64,000 bases of DNA from CAZVUW01 sp964629825 (GCA_964629825.1 CAZVUW010000002.1:19523-83522), one strand, 5' to 3'. Numbered from the stretch's first letter, positions 41,799-50,841 are shown. The notes: generated by a model from the letters alone, not told the origin. Numbers and translations: made by a program.

Positions 41799-42587
41799 TC
41801 AGCGCGTGGTCGCCGCCAGCACGCCCTCGAGGTAGGCGCGGAACTGCTCGGGACTGCTGTAGCCACCCGAGGGGACCCCGTTCAGCACGAACCCGGGCGT
41901 GCCGGTGAAGCCGAGCTGGTAGGCGATGCTCCGGTCGCGCTCGACGATGGCGGCGACCTCCTCGGAGCGGAAGTCGGCGACGAAGCGGTCCCAGTCGAGG
42001 TCGATCTCATCGGCCACTGCCTGGACCTGTGCGAGCAGCGCCTCCTCCGTCTGGCGCCTGCGGTACGCGGCGAGCTCCTCCCCCTCCAGCTCGCGCCCGA
42101 TCGGCGGTTCGCCGTCGCCGGCGATGAACGGGTACAGGTGCTCCGCGAGCGCCCAGTAGCGATCCTGGAGCCCGGCGGCCGCGCCGACGCGCGCTCCCGC
42201 GAGGGCGCGCTCCTCGTAGGGGACCATGCGCGACTCAATGCGCAGCAGGCCGGTGTCGACGTAGTCCGACAGGACCTCCGGCATCGTGATGCGGTGGAAC
42301 ATGCCGCACCACAGGCATCCGAACGACTCGAACGACACCAGCACCAGCGGGGCGTCCGGGTCGCCGATGGCCATGCCCGAGTCGGGCTCGAGGCGCAGGA
42401 GCGCCATGCGCTCGACCGAGGGCCCGTCCGGAAGGGAGTCGGGGTCGGGCGTCGGGTCGCCGGTCTGGTCGGCGACGCGGTCGGTGTCGACGGTGACGGG
42501 GTCATCGCCGCTCGTGATGGCGACGACGGCCAGGATGACGGCGGCGAGAAACGCCGCCCCGGGAAGAACCAGGCGACGGATGGGCAC
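41799..42587 (-). CDS. DsbA-family thioredoxin-fold protein
   Basis: 262 residues. N-terminal membrane anchor (PGAAFLAAVILAVVAITSG), then an acidic linker. Active site FESFGCLWCGMFHR (Cys91-Leu-Trp-Cys94); cis-Pro loop GFTGTPGFVLNG. It is a DSBA-like thiol oxidoreductase acting outside the membrane. The CLWC dipeptide differs from typical CPHC, so its redox potential may be lower and it may act as a reductase with the CcdA protein encoded next. Confidence 0.92.
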   Translation of the reverse strand: MPIRRLVLPGAAFLAAVILAVVAITSGDDPVTVDTDRVADQTGDPTPDPDSLPDGPSVERMALLRLEPDSGMAIGDPDAPLVLVSFESFGCLWCGMFHRITMPEVLSDYVDTGLLRIESRMVPYEERALAGARVGAAAGLQDRYWALAEHLYPFIAGDGEPPIGRELEGEELAAYRRRQTEEALLAQVQAVADEIDLDWDRFVADFRSEEVAAIVERDRSIAYQLGFTGTPGFVLNGVPSGGYSSPEQFRAYLEGVLAATTR

Positions 42588-42654
42588 GTTGACCTCGACT
42601 GGACGGCTTAACCGAGGGTAGCCGCGGATCTGCCCAAAGCGATGCGATGCGGGC

Positions 42655-43209
42655 TTAGGGAGCGGACCGTGGCACCACCGAGCGCACGTCCGTCCCGGCC
42701 ACCCAGTCGTGCAGCCCGCGGCGCCCGGCGGGGATGGGGCCGACGATGGCGGCGAGCAGGACCAGCGCCGCGATGAGCATCAGCTGTGCCTGCGCAGTCG
42801 GGGCGTCGGTCGTCGCGAACCGGATGGCCGCCATGTGTCCCAGCTGCCACGGCAGGACCTTGACCACGTTGCGCAGCGCGATGCGCGCCAGGACGGCGGT
42901 CTCCCCCGCCACCCAGACGGCGAGTCCGGCGCGGCGCTTCCCCCAGGTCGCGCGTCCTCGGCCGGCCTCGCCCGCCACCAGATAGATGAGGTAGGGCATC
43001 ACCGTGAGGACGGAGACGACCCCGTCGGCGGTCGCCGGGTCGGTCCACGCGTCGCCCAGGTCGATCCAGCCGATCAGCTGCGGGATGCCCAGGAAGGAGA
43101 AGACCAGGACGAGCCAGATCAAGATGGCCAGGTAGTCCCACCACCACGACGTCATCCGCTGCCGCAGGGACCGATCGGCGTCCGCTCCGCCATCCAGCTG
43201 CCGCCCCAT
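42655..43209 (-). CDS. RDD family membrane protein
   Basis: 184 residues. Membrane protein with an Arg in RQRMTSWWWDYLAILIWLVL, Asp in DYLA, helices near 20-40, 67-82, 105-120 and 141-160, and the end GRRGLHDWVAGTDV, a feature of RDD proteins. Function is generally unknown, some members are sodium-proton or osmolyte transporters. Not in an obvious operon. Confidence 0.8.
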   Translation of the reverse strand: MGRQLDGGADADRSLRQRMTSWWWDYLAILIWLVLVFSFLGIPQLIGWIDLGDAWTDPATADGVVSVLTVMPYLIYLVAGEAGRGRATWGKRRAGLAVWVAGETAVLARIALRNVVKVLPWQLGHMAAIRFATTDAPTAQAQLMLIAALVLLAAIVGPIPAGRRGLHDWVAGTDVRSVVPRSAP

Positions 43210-43307
43210 CTCCCCTCGCCTCTCGCACGCTCGCAGGGCGATCCTCGCAGAGGCGGCGCTCGCCCACTAGAAGGCGAGCGCCGCACCGCGGCTTGGGATG
43301 ATCCCGG

Positions 43308-44084
43308 TCAGCGAACTGACGTCTGCCCACCGTCGACGGGCAGGAGCTGGCCGGTGATGAAGCGCGATCCGTCCGAGGCCAGGAAGACCATCACGGGACC
43401 GAGGTCGCGGTCCGGGTCGCCGTAGCGCTTGCCCAGCGCGATGCTCTCCTCGTTGATCCAGCGATGCGCCTCGAGCTCCTCGGGGCTCATGCGCGTGAGC
43501 GCCTCCTCGTACATCGGGGTGGCGATGGCGGGCAGGATCGCGTTGACCCGGACGCCGTGGGCGCCCCAAGAGGCCGCGGCGGTGCGGGTCCAGGAGTGGA
43601 CCGCTCCCTTCGAGGCGGAGTAGGCGGCGGCACCGGGCTCGGGGCGCAGGCCCGAGATCGAGCCGAAGTTGATGATCGAGCCGCCTGCCGACTCCTTCAT
43701 GTGGTGGAAGGCGGCCTGGTTGGTCAGCATCGTGCCGCGGACGTTGACGGCCAGCATGAGGTCCCAGTCCTCGACCGTGACGTCCTCCGGCGAGCTGGGT
43801 CGCTGGATGGCCGCCGGATGGGCCAGCACGTCCAGGCCGCCCAGCTCCTCGACCGCCGCGGCGAAGACGGACCGGACGTCGTCGGCATCCGAGACGTCGA
43901 CGTGCCGGTAGGTGGCCTTGCCCGGTCCCAGCTCGGTGGCCGCGGCGACCACCGCCTTGCCCTCGTCGTCGTTGACGTCCATCGAGACGACCGTCGCGCC
44001 TGCCTGGACGTACGCCCGGACCGTCGCGGCGCCCATGCCTCGGGCACCGCCGGTGACGATGATCCGCTTGCCTTGCAGCTCCAT
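43308..44084 (-). CDS. SDR family oxidoreductase
   Basis: 258 residues. TGGARGMGAATVRAYVQAGA, MDVNDD, VLAHPAAIQRPSSPEDV (NAG position is HPA), GSISGLRPEPGAAAYSASKG with Ser, Tyr-x3-Lys, and ITGQLLPVDGGQTSVR. Probably NAD-dependent. Stands alone at 43.3 kb, away from the main island; the atypical HPAAI in place of NNAG could alter the proton relay. Start ATG at 44084 has GGAG before it. Confidence 0.91.
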   Translation of the reverse strand: MELQGKRIIVTGGARGMGAATVRAYVQAGATVVSMDVNDDEGKAVVAAATELGPGKATYRHVDVSDADDVRSVFAAAVEELGGLDVLAHPAAIQRPSSPEDVTVEDWDLMLAVNVRGTMLTNQAAFHHMKESAGGSIINFGSISGLRPEPGAAAYSASKGAVHSWTRTAAASWGAHGVRVNAILPAIATPMYEEALTRMSPEELEAHRWINEESIALGKRYGDPDRDLGPVMVFLASDGSRFITGQLLPVDGGQTSVR

Positions 44085-44136
44085 GGCTCTTCTCCTCTCG
44101 GCCCGGAGCGCTCAGCCTTCCCGGGCGGTAGATGTG

Positions 44137-44165
44137 AGGACGCCCGGGGGGCTCCCGGGCGTCCT
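44137..44165 (-). terminator. hairpin terminator after the zinc-ribbon gene
   Basis: Perfect 12-base arms (AGGACGCCCGGG / CCCGGGCGTCCT) with a 5-base loop, 10 bases past the stop of the leftward gene at 44176. No T tract. Confidence 0.7.
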
Positions 44166-44175
44166 GGGGGTTGGG

Positions 44176-44856
44176 TCAGACCTCGACGAGCTCCCGGTCG
44201 TCGTGCCGGGCGTCGCTGCGCCGGCCCTCGGAGGCTGTCGCGGCCTTCTCGACCTTCGGCGCCGGCCTGGTCTCGGGTGTCTTCACTACGCGCTCGGCGT
44301 GGTGGAGCGCCTTGGTGGCTTCCACGCCGGCGTGGAGGCGCTCGGCGCTGACCGCGTCGGCGGCGCGCTCGACCTCGGTGGCGGCGGCGTTCAGGGCCGA
44401 GCTCTCGTCGGTGCGCTCCGGCCGAGCCAGCGCGACGAGGCGCTCGCCGATGGTGCGCAGCTTGGCGACCAGCCGGGGCGTGCCGTTGACGCGCTCGCGG
44501 CGGGACATGCGAGTCCAGTCGCGGACGCTGCGGCGCGCCGCCTCGGCCTCGGCGACGATGAGCTCGCGGTCGGCCTGCTCCTGAGCCCAGGCCGGCAGAG
44601 GAGCCGTGATCGCCGCGTGCACCTCGTCGCGGTCGATGACCAGGTTTCCGGGCAGGGTCGCCAGACGCTGGAGGCTGGCGGCCAGCTCACCCGCAAGGGT
44701 CTCGGCGCGGCGGGCCTCCTCGAGCAGCAGGAACGCGTAGCCGCGCGTCAGCGGAGCCCCGCAGCTCGGGCAGCTGGCCGAGCCGTTCGTCGTGAGCTCA
44801 CGGAGAAGCAGCTTGCGCTCGCAGGCGCGGCAGTGGGCGGAGATGGGAATCGCCAT
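44176..44856 (-). CDS. zinc-ribbon coiled-coil protein of unknown function
   Basis: 226 residues. N-terminal zinc ribbon CRAC ... CPSCG (residues ~9-33), then long helical Glu/Arg/Ala-rich stretches (EEARRAETLAGELAASLQRL; AEAEAARRSVRDWTRMSRRE) and a charged tail. No recognised enzyme domain. ATG at 44856 is 9-13 bases after GGAGG; the GTG at 44865 would be too close to it. Follows the TetR gene by 5 bases and is likely its co-transcribed target. Confidence 0.68.
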   Translation of the reverse strand: MAIPISAHCRACERKLLLRELTTNGSASCPSCGAPLTRGYAFLLLEEARRAETLAGELAASLQRLATLPGNLVIDRDEVHAAITAPLPAWAQEQADRELIVAEAEAARRSVRDWTRMSRRERVNGTPRLVAKLRTIGERLVALARPERTDESSALNAAATEVERAADAVSAERLHAGVEATKALHHAERVVKTPETRPAPKVEKAATASEGRRSDARHDDRELVEV

Positions 44857-44861
44857 GCTGA

Positions 44862-45473
44862 TCACCCTCCTGGTGGTGCGGTCGGCTGAAGGTCTGGGCG
44901 CGAGCCCGCCGAGATGAGGTCGTAGAGGAGTCCCGTCCGCTCCTCGTCGGACGCCCGACCGGTGGCCCGCAGGTAGGCGATGGCGCCCAGGAAGGCCGCG
45001 GCGGCGAGGTCCACGTCGAGGTCGGCGGAGAGCTCCCCGCGCTCGACTCCGCGGCGCAGGATCGTGGCGACCAGGCGCTCGCGCGGGCCCATGACCGTGT
45101 CCTGGAAGAGCTGGAGGAGCACGGGGTCGCTGGCCGCCTCCCCGAGCAGCCGCGCCAGGAGCCGGTCGCCGCCCCTGGCCTGCAGGTCGGCGACGCGCCG
45201 GCCGACCTCGAGCAGGTCCTCACGGGCGCTTCCGGTGTCTGGCACGTCGGGCGGGGTGATGCCGCCCAGCGCCTCGGCCACGACGTCGCGCTTGGTGCGC
45301 CAGTGCCGGTAGATCGTGGCCTTGCTGACGCCGGCCCGCGCGGCGATCGCCTCGACGCCCAAGGCCTCGTAGCCGAGCTCGGCGAGCAGCTCGATCGTCG
45401 CGTCGAGGATCGACTTGTGGGCGCTGGCGCTGCGCGGACGCCCGGGCCGGGTCTCGGCCGTCTGGACTGGCAT
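44862..45473 (-). CDS. TetR family transcriptional regulator
   Basis: 203 residues. N-terminal HTH SILDATIELLAELGYEALGV then AIAARAGVSKATIYRHWRTK (residues ~20-60). C-terminal TetR_C ligand domain of all helices. A palindromic operator, ACGAAACG-N4-CGTTTCGT, lies 28 bases upstream of its start, typical of TetR self-regulation, and could also act on the divergent TRIC-type gene. Regulates at least itself and the zinc-ribbon gene. Confidence 0.92.
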   Translation of the reverse strand: MPVQTAETRPGRPRSASAHKSILDATIELLAELGYEALGVEAIAARAGVSKATIYRHWRTKRDVVAEALGGITPPDVPDTGSAREDLLEVGRRVADLQARGGDRLLARLLGEAASDPVLLQLFQDTVMGPRERLVATILRRGVERGELSADLDVDLAAAAFLGAIAYLRATGRASDEERTGLLYDLISAGSRPDLQPTAPPGG

Positions 45474-45500
45474 GGCGGCTCCTCCGCGGGTGGCGACTTA

Positions 45501-45520
45501 ACGAAACGCTACCGTTTCGT
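45501..45520. promoter_or_regulatory. palindromic TetR operator
   Basis: ACGAAACGCTACCGTTTCGT: 8-base arms around a 4-base centre, 28 bases upstream of the tetR start, in the divergent 164-base region with the TRIC-type gene. Strong candidate autoregulatory site. Confidence 0.75.
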
Positions 45521-45574
45521 ATTTATCCACAGTACCGCTCCTCTAACACCTTGCATGGAGGCCGAGGGAGTGCT

Positions 45575-45583
45575 TGCTAGAGT
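45575..45583 (+). promoter_or_regulatory. extended -10 promoter for the TRIC-type gene
   Basis: TGCTAGAGT fits a TGnTAnnnT extended -10 box 55 bases ahead of the GTG start at 45638. No clear -35 hexamer at normal spacing. Confidence 0.4.
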
Positions 45584-45637
45584 CCGGCCCGCACCTGACG
45601 GGAGCTTCGTCAGCCGACGGCAGGGGACAGCGACGAG

Positions 45638-46279
45638 GTGGCGACGCCTGAGGTCCTTGAGGGCTTTGACCCGACCCTGCTGCTGGTGCTGAACCTCGCC
45701 GGCACCTTCGTGTTCGGCCTGAGCGGAGCGCTGGCGGCGGTGCGGGCCCGGCTGGACATGATCGGGGTGCTGTCGCTGGCGATCGTCGTCGGCATGGCGG
45801 GCGGCATCACCCGCGACGTCCTGATCGGGATCCCACCCCAGACCTTCCGCGACTGGCGCTACCTGGCCGCGGGCACGGCGGCCGGGTTCGTGACCTTCGT
45901 GGGCCACAACGTGCTCAGCCGCCTCGAACGGCCGATCCTGATCTTCGACGCGGGCGGGCTGGCGCTGTTCTGCGTCACCGGCGCCGCCACGGCGCTGCAC
46001 TACCGGGTGGGGCCCGCCCTGGCGATCGTGCTCGGCGCCATCACCGGTGTCGGTGGCGGCGCGCTGCGCGACGTGCTGCTGCGCGAGATCCCCGTCGTCC
46101 TGCGCACGGGCCTCTACGCGGTGCCGGCCCTGCTAGGAGCCGCGGTCGTCGTGATCGCGTTCGAGGCGGGCGCGCACAACCTCGCAATCCCGATCCTCGG
46201 CGCGGCCGTGTGCTTCGCCATCCGCGTGGCGGGGATCTACTTCGACCTCAACCTGCCGCGCGCGATCCACCGCCCCTAG
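45638..46279 (+). CDS. TRIC-type cation channel (UPF0126)
   Basis: 213 residues, about seven helices: LLLVLNLAGTFVFGLSGALA, GMAGGITRDVLIGIPPQTF and ITGVGGGALRDVLLREIPVV contain the two GGxxRD repeats of UPF0126/TRIC channels, which conduct K+ or other cations. GTG start at 45638. Divergent from the TetR gene; converges with the MFS gene. Confidence 0.92.
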   Translation: MATPEVLEGFDPTLLLVLNLAGTFVFGLSGALAAVRARLDMIGVLSLAIVVGMAGGITRDVLIGIPPQTFRDWRYLAAGTAAGFVTFVGHNVLSRLERPILIFDAGGLALFCVTGAATALHYRVGPALAIVLGAITGVGGGALRDVLLREIPVVLRTGLYAVPALLGAAVVVIAFEAGAHNLAIPILGAAVCFAIRVAGIYFDLNLPRAIHRP

Positions 46280-46298
46280 GGTCGGCCTCGCGCCGCGG

Positions 46299-47996
46299 TC
46301 ACTCACGCCGGGATTCGAGCAGCTGCCGCAGCAGGTCGGCGTCGATCTCGCCGAGCTTGCGCAGCATGACCTGCTTCTCGATCTCCTCGAGCTCGCTCAG
46401 CGACAGCTGGCTCAGCCGGGCGACCACTGCGGCCTTCTCCTCGTCCGGAGGCAGCTGCGGCGGCGGGTGCGGGGTGGGCGCGACCTTGCCGAGGTCGCGG
46501 CTGCCGCCGCCCTTGGGCACCGTGACCGTGATCGAGATGATCGCGAGCAGCACGAACAGCAGGTTGACGGCCAGCGCGAACATGCCCGCCTGCCGCAGGA
46601 GGACGTTGTCCGTCCGCCCGTGGAACTCGACCACGTCGCCGATGATCGTCGAGCCCGTGGCGGCCATGCCCGTGAACAGCCCCAGGGAGATCGCGGCGCC
46701 GATGGCGCTGCCCAGCGAGGACGCCATCTTGTAGATCCCGGACCCGGAGCCGGCCTTGTCCTCGGGCAGGTTCGACAGCGCCGCGTCGGTCGACGGCGTC
46801 GCGTAGAAGGCGAGCCCGAGGCCGAACAGGCAGTAGGCGATGATCGACAGGACGACGTAGCGGCCGATCAGCACCTGCGTCTGCATCAGCAGCAGGATCG
46901 AGGCCGCCACGATCATCGAGCCCCAGATCATCGGCTTGCGGGGGCCGAAGCGCTGCAGCAGCTTCTCGCCGACGCGGATGAACGCGATGATGAAGATCCC
47001 GTAGCCGATCGACAGCAGCCCGGCATCCAGGGCGCTGTAGGGCGTCCCGTCCGGCTTCTGACCCGCGAGCTGGATGAGCTGCTGGCTCACCAGCATGATC
47101 CCGACGGTGCAGTTGAGCAGGAAGTTCGACAGCGTCGCGCCGGTGAAGGTCGTGTTTCTGAAGAGGTCGAAGTCGACGAACGGGTTGGTCTGTCGCCGCT
47201 CCCACACGTAGAAGAGCCCGAACGCGACCAGCGTGACCACGGCCAGGGCCAGGACGCTGGGGCTCCCCCACCCGAGCCCGCCGCCGAAGATCAGGGCCAC
47301 CATCAGAGCCAGCGTCCCGATCACGAACAGGGCAAGGCCGACGAAGTCGAAGCGCTGCCGCTGCCCCGCCGCGGGCCGGCTCTCGGGCGTGCCGAGCATC
47401 AGCACGAAGGCGAGCCCTGACACGATGATCGAGATGCCGAAGATGCCCCGCCAGCCGAGGTAGTTGACGACCGTCCCGCCGAAGATCGCCGCCAGGCCCG
47501 ACCCGCCCCACGACCCGATCGACCACATCGAGACGGCGCGCTGGCGCTCGGCGCCGTCCCAGTAGGTCTTAACCAGCGCCATGGTCGACGGCATGATGCA
47601 GGCCGCCGCAAAGCCCTGGAGCGCCCGGCCCGTCAGCAGCAGCGGCAGGGCGAGCGACCCGGTCGCGATGACCAGCAGCGCCGAGCCGACGATGTTGATG
47701 ACCACTCCGGTCAGGGCGATCCGCACGCGCCCGAACTTGTCCGCGATTCCGCCCATCAGGACTATGAAGAGCCCCGAGAAGAGGGCGGTCACCGAGACGG
47801 CGAGGTTCATCGCGTTCGCGTCGACGTACTCGGTGGTGGTGTTGATGTCCTCGAGGATCGAGGGCGCGACCGTGCCGGCGGTCATGGCGAAAAGCCAGAA
47901 CGAGGTGACCGCCAGGACGATGCCGAGGAGGAGCTTGTCGTTTCCGCGGAAGCCCGCCTGGCCCTCCGTCTGACCAACCGCTGCCTTCGTGGCCAT
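46299..47996 (-). CDS. MFS transporter, DHA2 (14-helix) type
   Basis: 565 residues, about 14 helices. FIVLMGGIADKFGRVRIALT, RALQGFAAACIMPSTMALVK and GFLSIG-like second halves such as LLSIGYGIFIIAFIRVGEKL are typical. It resembles multidrug exporters. The C-terminal 60 residues form a soluble coiled-coil (SQLSLSELEEIEKQVMLRKL), which is unusual for the family. Start ATG at 47996. The M20 gene's stop is 8 bases upstream. Confidence 0.9.
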   Translation of the reverse strand: MATKAAVGQTEGQAGFRGNDKLLLGIVLAVTSFWLFAMTAGTVAPSILEDINTTTEYVDANAMNLAVSVTALFSGLFIVLMGGIADKFGRVRIALTGVVINIVGSALLVIATGSLALPLLLTGRALQGFAAACIMPSTMALVKTYWDGAERQRAVSMWSIGSWGGSGLAAIFGGTVVNYLGWRGIFGISIIVSGLAFVLMLGTPESRPAAGQRQRFDFVGLALFVIGTLALMVALIFGGGLGWGSPSVLALAVVTLVAFGLFYVWERRQTNPFVDFDLFRNTTFTGATLSNFLLNCTVGIMLVSQQLIQLAGQKPDGTPYSALDAGLLSIGYGIFIIAFIRVGEKLLQRFGPRKPMIWGSMIVAASILLLMQTQVLIGRYVVLSIIAYCLFGLGLAFYATPSTDAALSNLPEDKAGSGSGIYKMASSLGSAIGAAISLGLFTGMAATGSTIIGDVVEFHGRTDNVLLRQAGMFALAVNLLFVLLAIISITVTVPKGGGSRDLGKVAPTPHPPPQLPPDEEKAAVVARLSQLSLSELEEIEKQVMLRKLGEIDADLLRQLLESRRE

Positions 47997-48003
47997 CGAA
48001 CGG

Positions 48004-49203
48004 TCACCGGTCCTTTCTGAGATAGGCGAGGATCGCGACCACGGCGGCCTCGGTGCCGGTTCTCAACGTCGGCTGCAGCGCAGGGGCGAAGCCGGGGTTG
48101 TGGTTGGGCAGCGCCTGCTGATCAGGTGTGAAGCCGCCGAAGCCCCAGTAGCAGTAGGGCACCCCGAAGGCGTCGGGGACGATGCTGAAGTCCTCCGAGG
48201 CCGTGATCGGCGCCAGCTCCTTGACCCGCTCGGGTCCGAAGTGCTCGACGAACGCGCTGCGGACCGTCTCGGTGACCTCGGGGTCGTTGTCGGTCAGCGG
48301 GTAGCGGTCGTAGATCTCTATCTCCGGGTCCTGCGGCGAGCCGGAGGCGGCGCACTCGGCCTTGACGATGCGCTCGATAGCCTTGAGCAGGCGGTCGCGG
48401 ACGTCGAGGTCGTAGGCGCGGATGTTGAGCCGCAGCTCGGCGCGGTCGGGGATGATGTTCGCGGTCGCGCCGGCCTGGAAGCTGCCGACCGTCACCACGC
48501 CGAAGGCGCTCGGCGGGATCTCACGCGCGACGATGCCCTGCAGCCGCACCACGATCGAGGAGCCGAGCAGGATCGGGTCGATCCCCATGTGCGGCATCGA
48601 CCCGTGCGAGCCCTTGCCGTAGACGGTGATCTTGATGCTGGCCGCCGTCGACAGGATGGGGCCGGCGGCGATGGCCACCTCCCCCGAGGCCGGCGTCGGC
48701 AGGACGTGCTGGCTGAGCGCCACGTCGGGCTTCGGGACCTTGTCGACCAGCCCGTCCTCGACCATCGCGCGGGCGCCCTGGGCGGTCTCCTCCCCCGGCT
48801 GGAACAGCGCGATGTAGGTGCCGGACCAGGCGTCCCGGTTCTGCGCCAGCCAGGCCGCCGCGCCGAGCCCGGCCACGATGTGGAAGTCGTGCCCGCAGGC
48901 GTGCATGACGCCGGGGACCTCCGAGGCGTACGGCAGCCCCGAGGCCTCCTCGACCGGGAGCGCGTCGATGTCGGCTCTGAACAGGACCGTCGGACCTTCG
49001 CCGTTGGCGAGCACGCCCACCACCCCGCCGCCGATCTGCTGGACGTCGTAGCTGTGCTCGGTCAGCCGGCGGGTGATCTCGGCGGCGGTCTCGTGCTCCT
49101 GCATCGACAGCTCGGGATGGCGATGCAGATGGACGTACAGCTCCTCCTGCCACGCGCTGCCCTCGTCCAGGCCGTCGAGCACCTGCGTGACTGCCATAGC
49201 CAC
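48004..49203 (-). CDS. M20 family amidohydrolase/carboxypeptidase
   Basis: 399 residues. HPELSMQEHETAAEITRRL, ACGHDFHIVAGLGAAAWL and QPGEETAQGARAMVEDGL carry the two-metal site ligands of the M20D (hippurate/N-acyl amino acid hydrolase) family; dimerisation domain in the middle (IKITVYGKGSHGSMPHMGID); final ASEDFSIVPDAFGVPYCYWG. Cytosolic deacylase of N-acyl amino acids or peptides. Start at 49203 or at the next ATG two codons on. Next to MFS exporter, so it may process an imported conjugate. Confidence 0.93.
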   Translation of the reverse strand: MAMAVTQVLDGLDEGSAWQEELYVHLHRHPELSMQEHETAAEITRRLTEHSYDVQQIGGGVVGVLANGEGPTVLFRADIDALPVEEASGLPYASEVPGVMHACGHDFHIVAGLGAAAWLAQNRDAWSGTYIALFQPGEETAQGARAMVEDGLVDKVPKPDVALSQHVLPTPASGEVAIAAGPILSTAASIKITVYGKGSHGSMPHMGIDPILLGSSIVVRLQGIVAREIPPSAFGVVTVGSFQAGATANIIPDRAELRLNIRAYDLDVRDRLLKAIERIVKAECAASGSPQDPEIEIYDRYPLTDNDPEVTETVRSAFVEHFGPERVKELAPITASEDFSIVPDAFGVPYCYWGFGGFTPDQQALPNHNPGFAPALQPTLRTGTEAAVVAILAYLRKDR

Positions 49204-49335
49204 CCCTCGTCGCGCAACATCGCCGGGTTGCCCGCAGACAATAGAGGGCCAGAGTCCGCCAGCGCTACGGTTTCCGCTGCTCTTGGCGACGCAGGGTGAT
49301 CGGGGGCGGGCCGAGCGGGCGGCGCGGCGCTTCGC

Positions 49336-50040
49336 CTACCTGAGCGCGAACCAGACCCTCTCGCCGTCGAATGAGAACATCGGCTCGAGGAACATGACGA
49401 GCGAATCCGCGCGCTGGCTGTCGACCGACCAGCACAGGTTGCCGGTCACCGTCCCGCCGGTGAACGCCTCGCCGGTGCCGTCGATGCTGTCGGGTATCGA
49501 TCCGCACGTGTCTTCGAACGACTCGTAGGTGACGTTCGCGTCATCGAGGGTGCTGGCGCTGATGTCGGCCCAGAACTGACCCGACTCCTCGCCGACGTAA
49601 GTAGCCTCGAGCGAGACGATGAAGAACTGGCGCCCGTCGGCCGGAGGATCGTTGAACTGGTTCTCCGCCATCACCTGATCGGTGGCGTTCGGCGTCGTGC
49701 CGGTCACGCGGATCTCCCAGTCGCCGACTCGTGCCGGCTCGCCAAGCGGGACCGGGTTCGTGCGGCTGCCGGTGGCCGCATCGTGCGGCTCTTCGCTTGT
49801 CTCGACGGCTTCCTCGGCCGCCTCGTCGGTGGTCTCGTCGGACCCGGCGGAGTCCGCCCGGCTGAGCTGCTCGGTGAGCTCCGCGATCTCCGAGGCCTGC
49901 TCCGCGATCGTCTGCTCGGCCTCGTCCAGCCTCTGCTGGAGGGCCGCCACCTCCTCCGAGTCCGAGGCGGCGCCGCCCGCACCACCTCCGCAGCCCGCGA
50001 CGATCAGCAGCAGCGCAAGCGCAACGACCCTTGCCATCAT
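49336..50040 (-). CDS. lipoprotein with coiled coil and C-terminal beta domain
   Basis: 234 residues. Signal with lipobox IVAGC (Cys17), followed by Gly-rich, then coiled coil (SEEVAALQQRLDEAEQTIAE) to about residue 65, an acidic linker to ~105 and a DUF4352-like beta domain (EPARVGDWEIRVTGTTPNAT ... GRQFFIVSLEATYVGEESGQ). DUF4352-type domains occur in extracellular lipoproteins. Cell surface protein of unknown function. Confidence 0.82.
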   Translation of the reverse strand: MMARVVALALLLIVAGCGGGAGGAASDSEEVAALQQRLDEAEQTIAEQASEIAELTEQLSRADSAGSDETTDEAAEEAVETSEEPHDAATGSRTNPVPLGEPARVGDWEIRVTGTTPNATDQVMAENQFNDPPADGRQFFIVSLEATYVGEESGQFWADISASTLDDANVTYESFEDTCGSIPDSIDGTGEAFTGGTVTGNLCWSVDSQRADSLVMFLEPMFSFDGERVWFALR

Positions 50041-50127
50041 CAGCTCCCTGTCCCGTCTGCCTGGGGACGGCTCCCTGCCTTCACCGTCCGTGCAGGCAGG
50101 CTAGGAGCGCACTGTGATGTGGCCGCG

Positions 50128-50841
50128 TCACACCGAGTCGGCGAAGACGACGATGTTGTCGGTGTAGTGGCGCACGGAGCGGTCGAAGGTGCCGCCGCAG
50201 GTGATGAGGCGCAGCGCGGGCGCGTCGTCCTCCCCCCAGATGCGATCGGCCGGCAGCTGGTCCTTGGGGTGCTGCTCAACCGCCGAAACCGCGAAGCGAT
50301 GCACCTCGCCTTCGGCGTCATGAACCTCCACGACGTCTCCGAGGGTCAGCTCCCTGAGCCGATAGAAGACGTCCGGGCCCGCGCGCGAGTCGACGTGCGC
50401 GGCCATGACCGCCGGGCCCGGCTCTCCGGGCCGCGGGCCGAGCTCGTACCAGCCGGCGAGGCCGAAGTCGGGCACCGCGAGCGCCCCGTCCTCGTGCAAT
50501 GCGATCGGCACGATCTGTGCATCCACACCGATGGCGGGGATGACCACGCGAACGGGCCGCGCCGCCGCAGGCGCCTCTCGCGGAGTGTCCGCGGGAGCGG
50601 GGTCAGGGGTTGGCTCCTGCTCCTGCGCGTCGGCGGCCCTGTCCCTCGCCTCGCTGAGAGCGGCCGCAAACGGAGACGCGACGGTGACGTCGACCTGGGG
50701 TGCGCTCGCCGGGGTCTTCGGCGGCTGCGGCCAGCTGGCCGCGGAGCCGGTGGAGGTGCCGACGAGCGCCGCCGCCAGCATGGCGAGGACGCTTGCCACA
50801 AACAGGTGGCCCAGGGCGCTTTGACGCTGGCGACCGCTCAT
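50128..50841 (-). CDS. class F-like sortase
   Basis: 237 residues. Membrane anchor ~12-34, Pro-rich linker 35-95, sortase domain: VIPAIGVDAQIVPIALHEDG, catalytic His149 (AAHVDS), Cys215 (LITCGG), Arg224 (SVRHYTDN). Type F sortases are common in high-GC Gram-positives. Its substrate is probably the Thr/Pro-rich surface protein encoded just upstream. Start ATG at 50841; 68 bases after the stop of that gene. Confidence 0.92.
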   Translation of the reverse strand: MSGRQRQSALGHLFVASVLAMLAAALVGTSTGSAASWPQPPKTPASAPQVDVTVASPFAAALSEARDRAADAQEQEPTPDPAPADTPREAPAAARPVRVVIPAIGVDAQIVPIALHEDGALAVPDFGLAGWYELGPRPGEPGPAVMAAHVDSRAGPDVFYRLRELTLGDVVEVHDAEGEVHRFAVSAVEQHPKDQLPADRIWGEDDAPALRLITCGGTFDRSVRHYTDNIVVFADSV

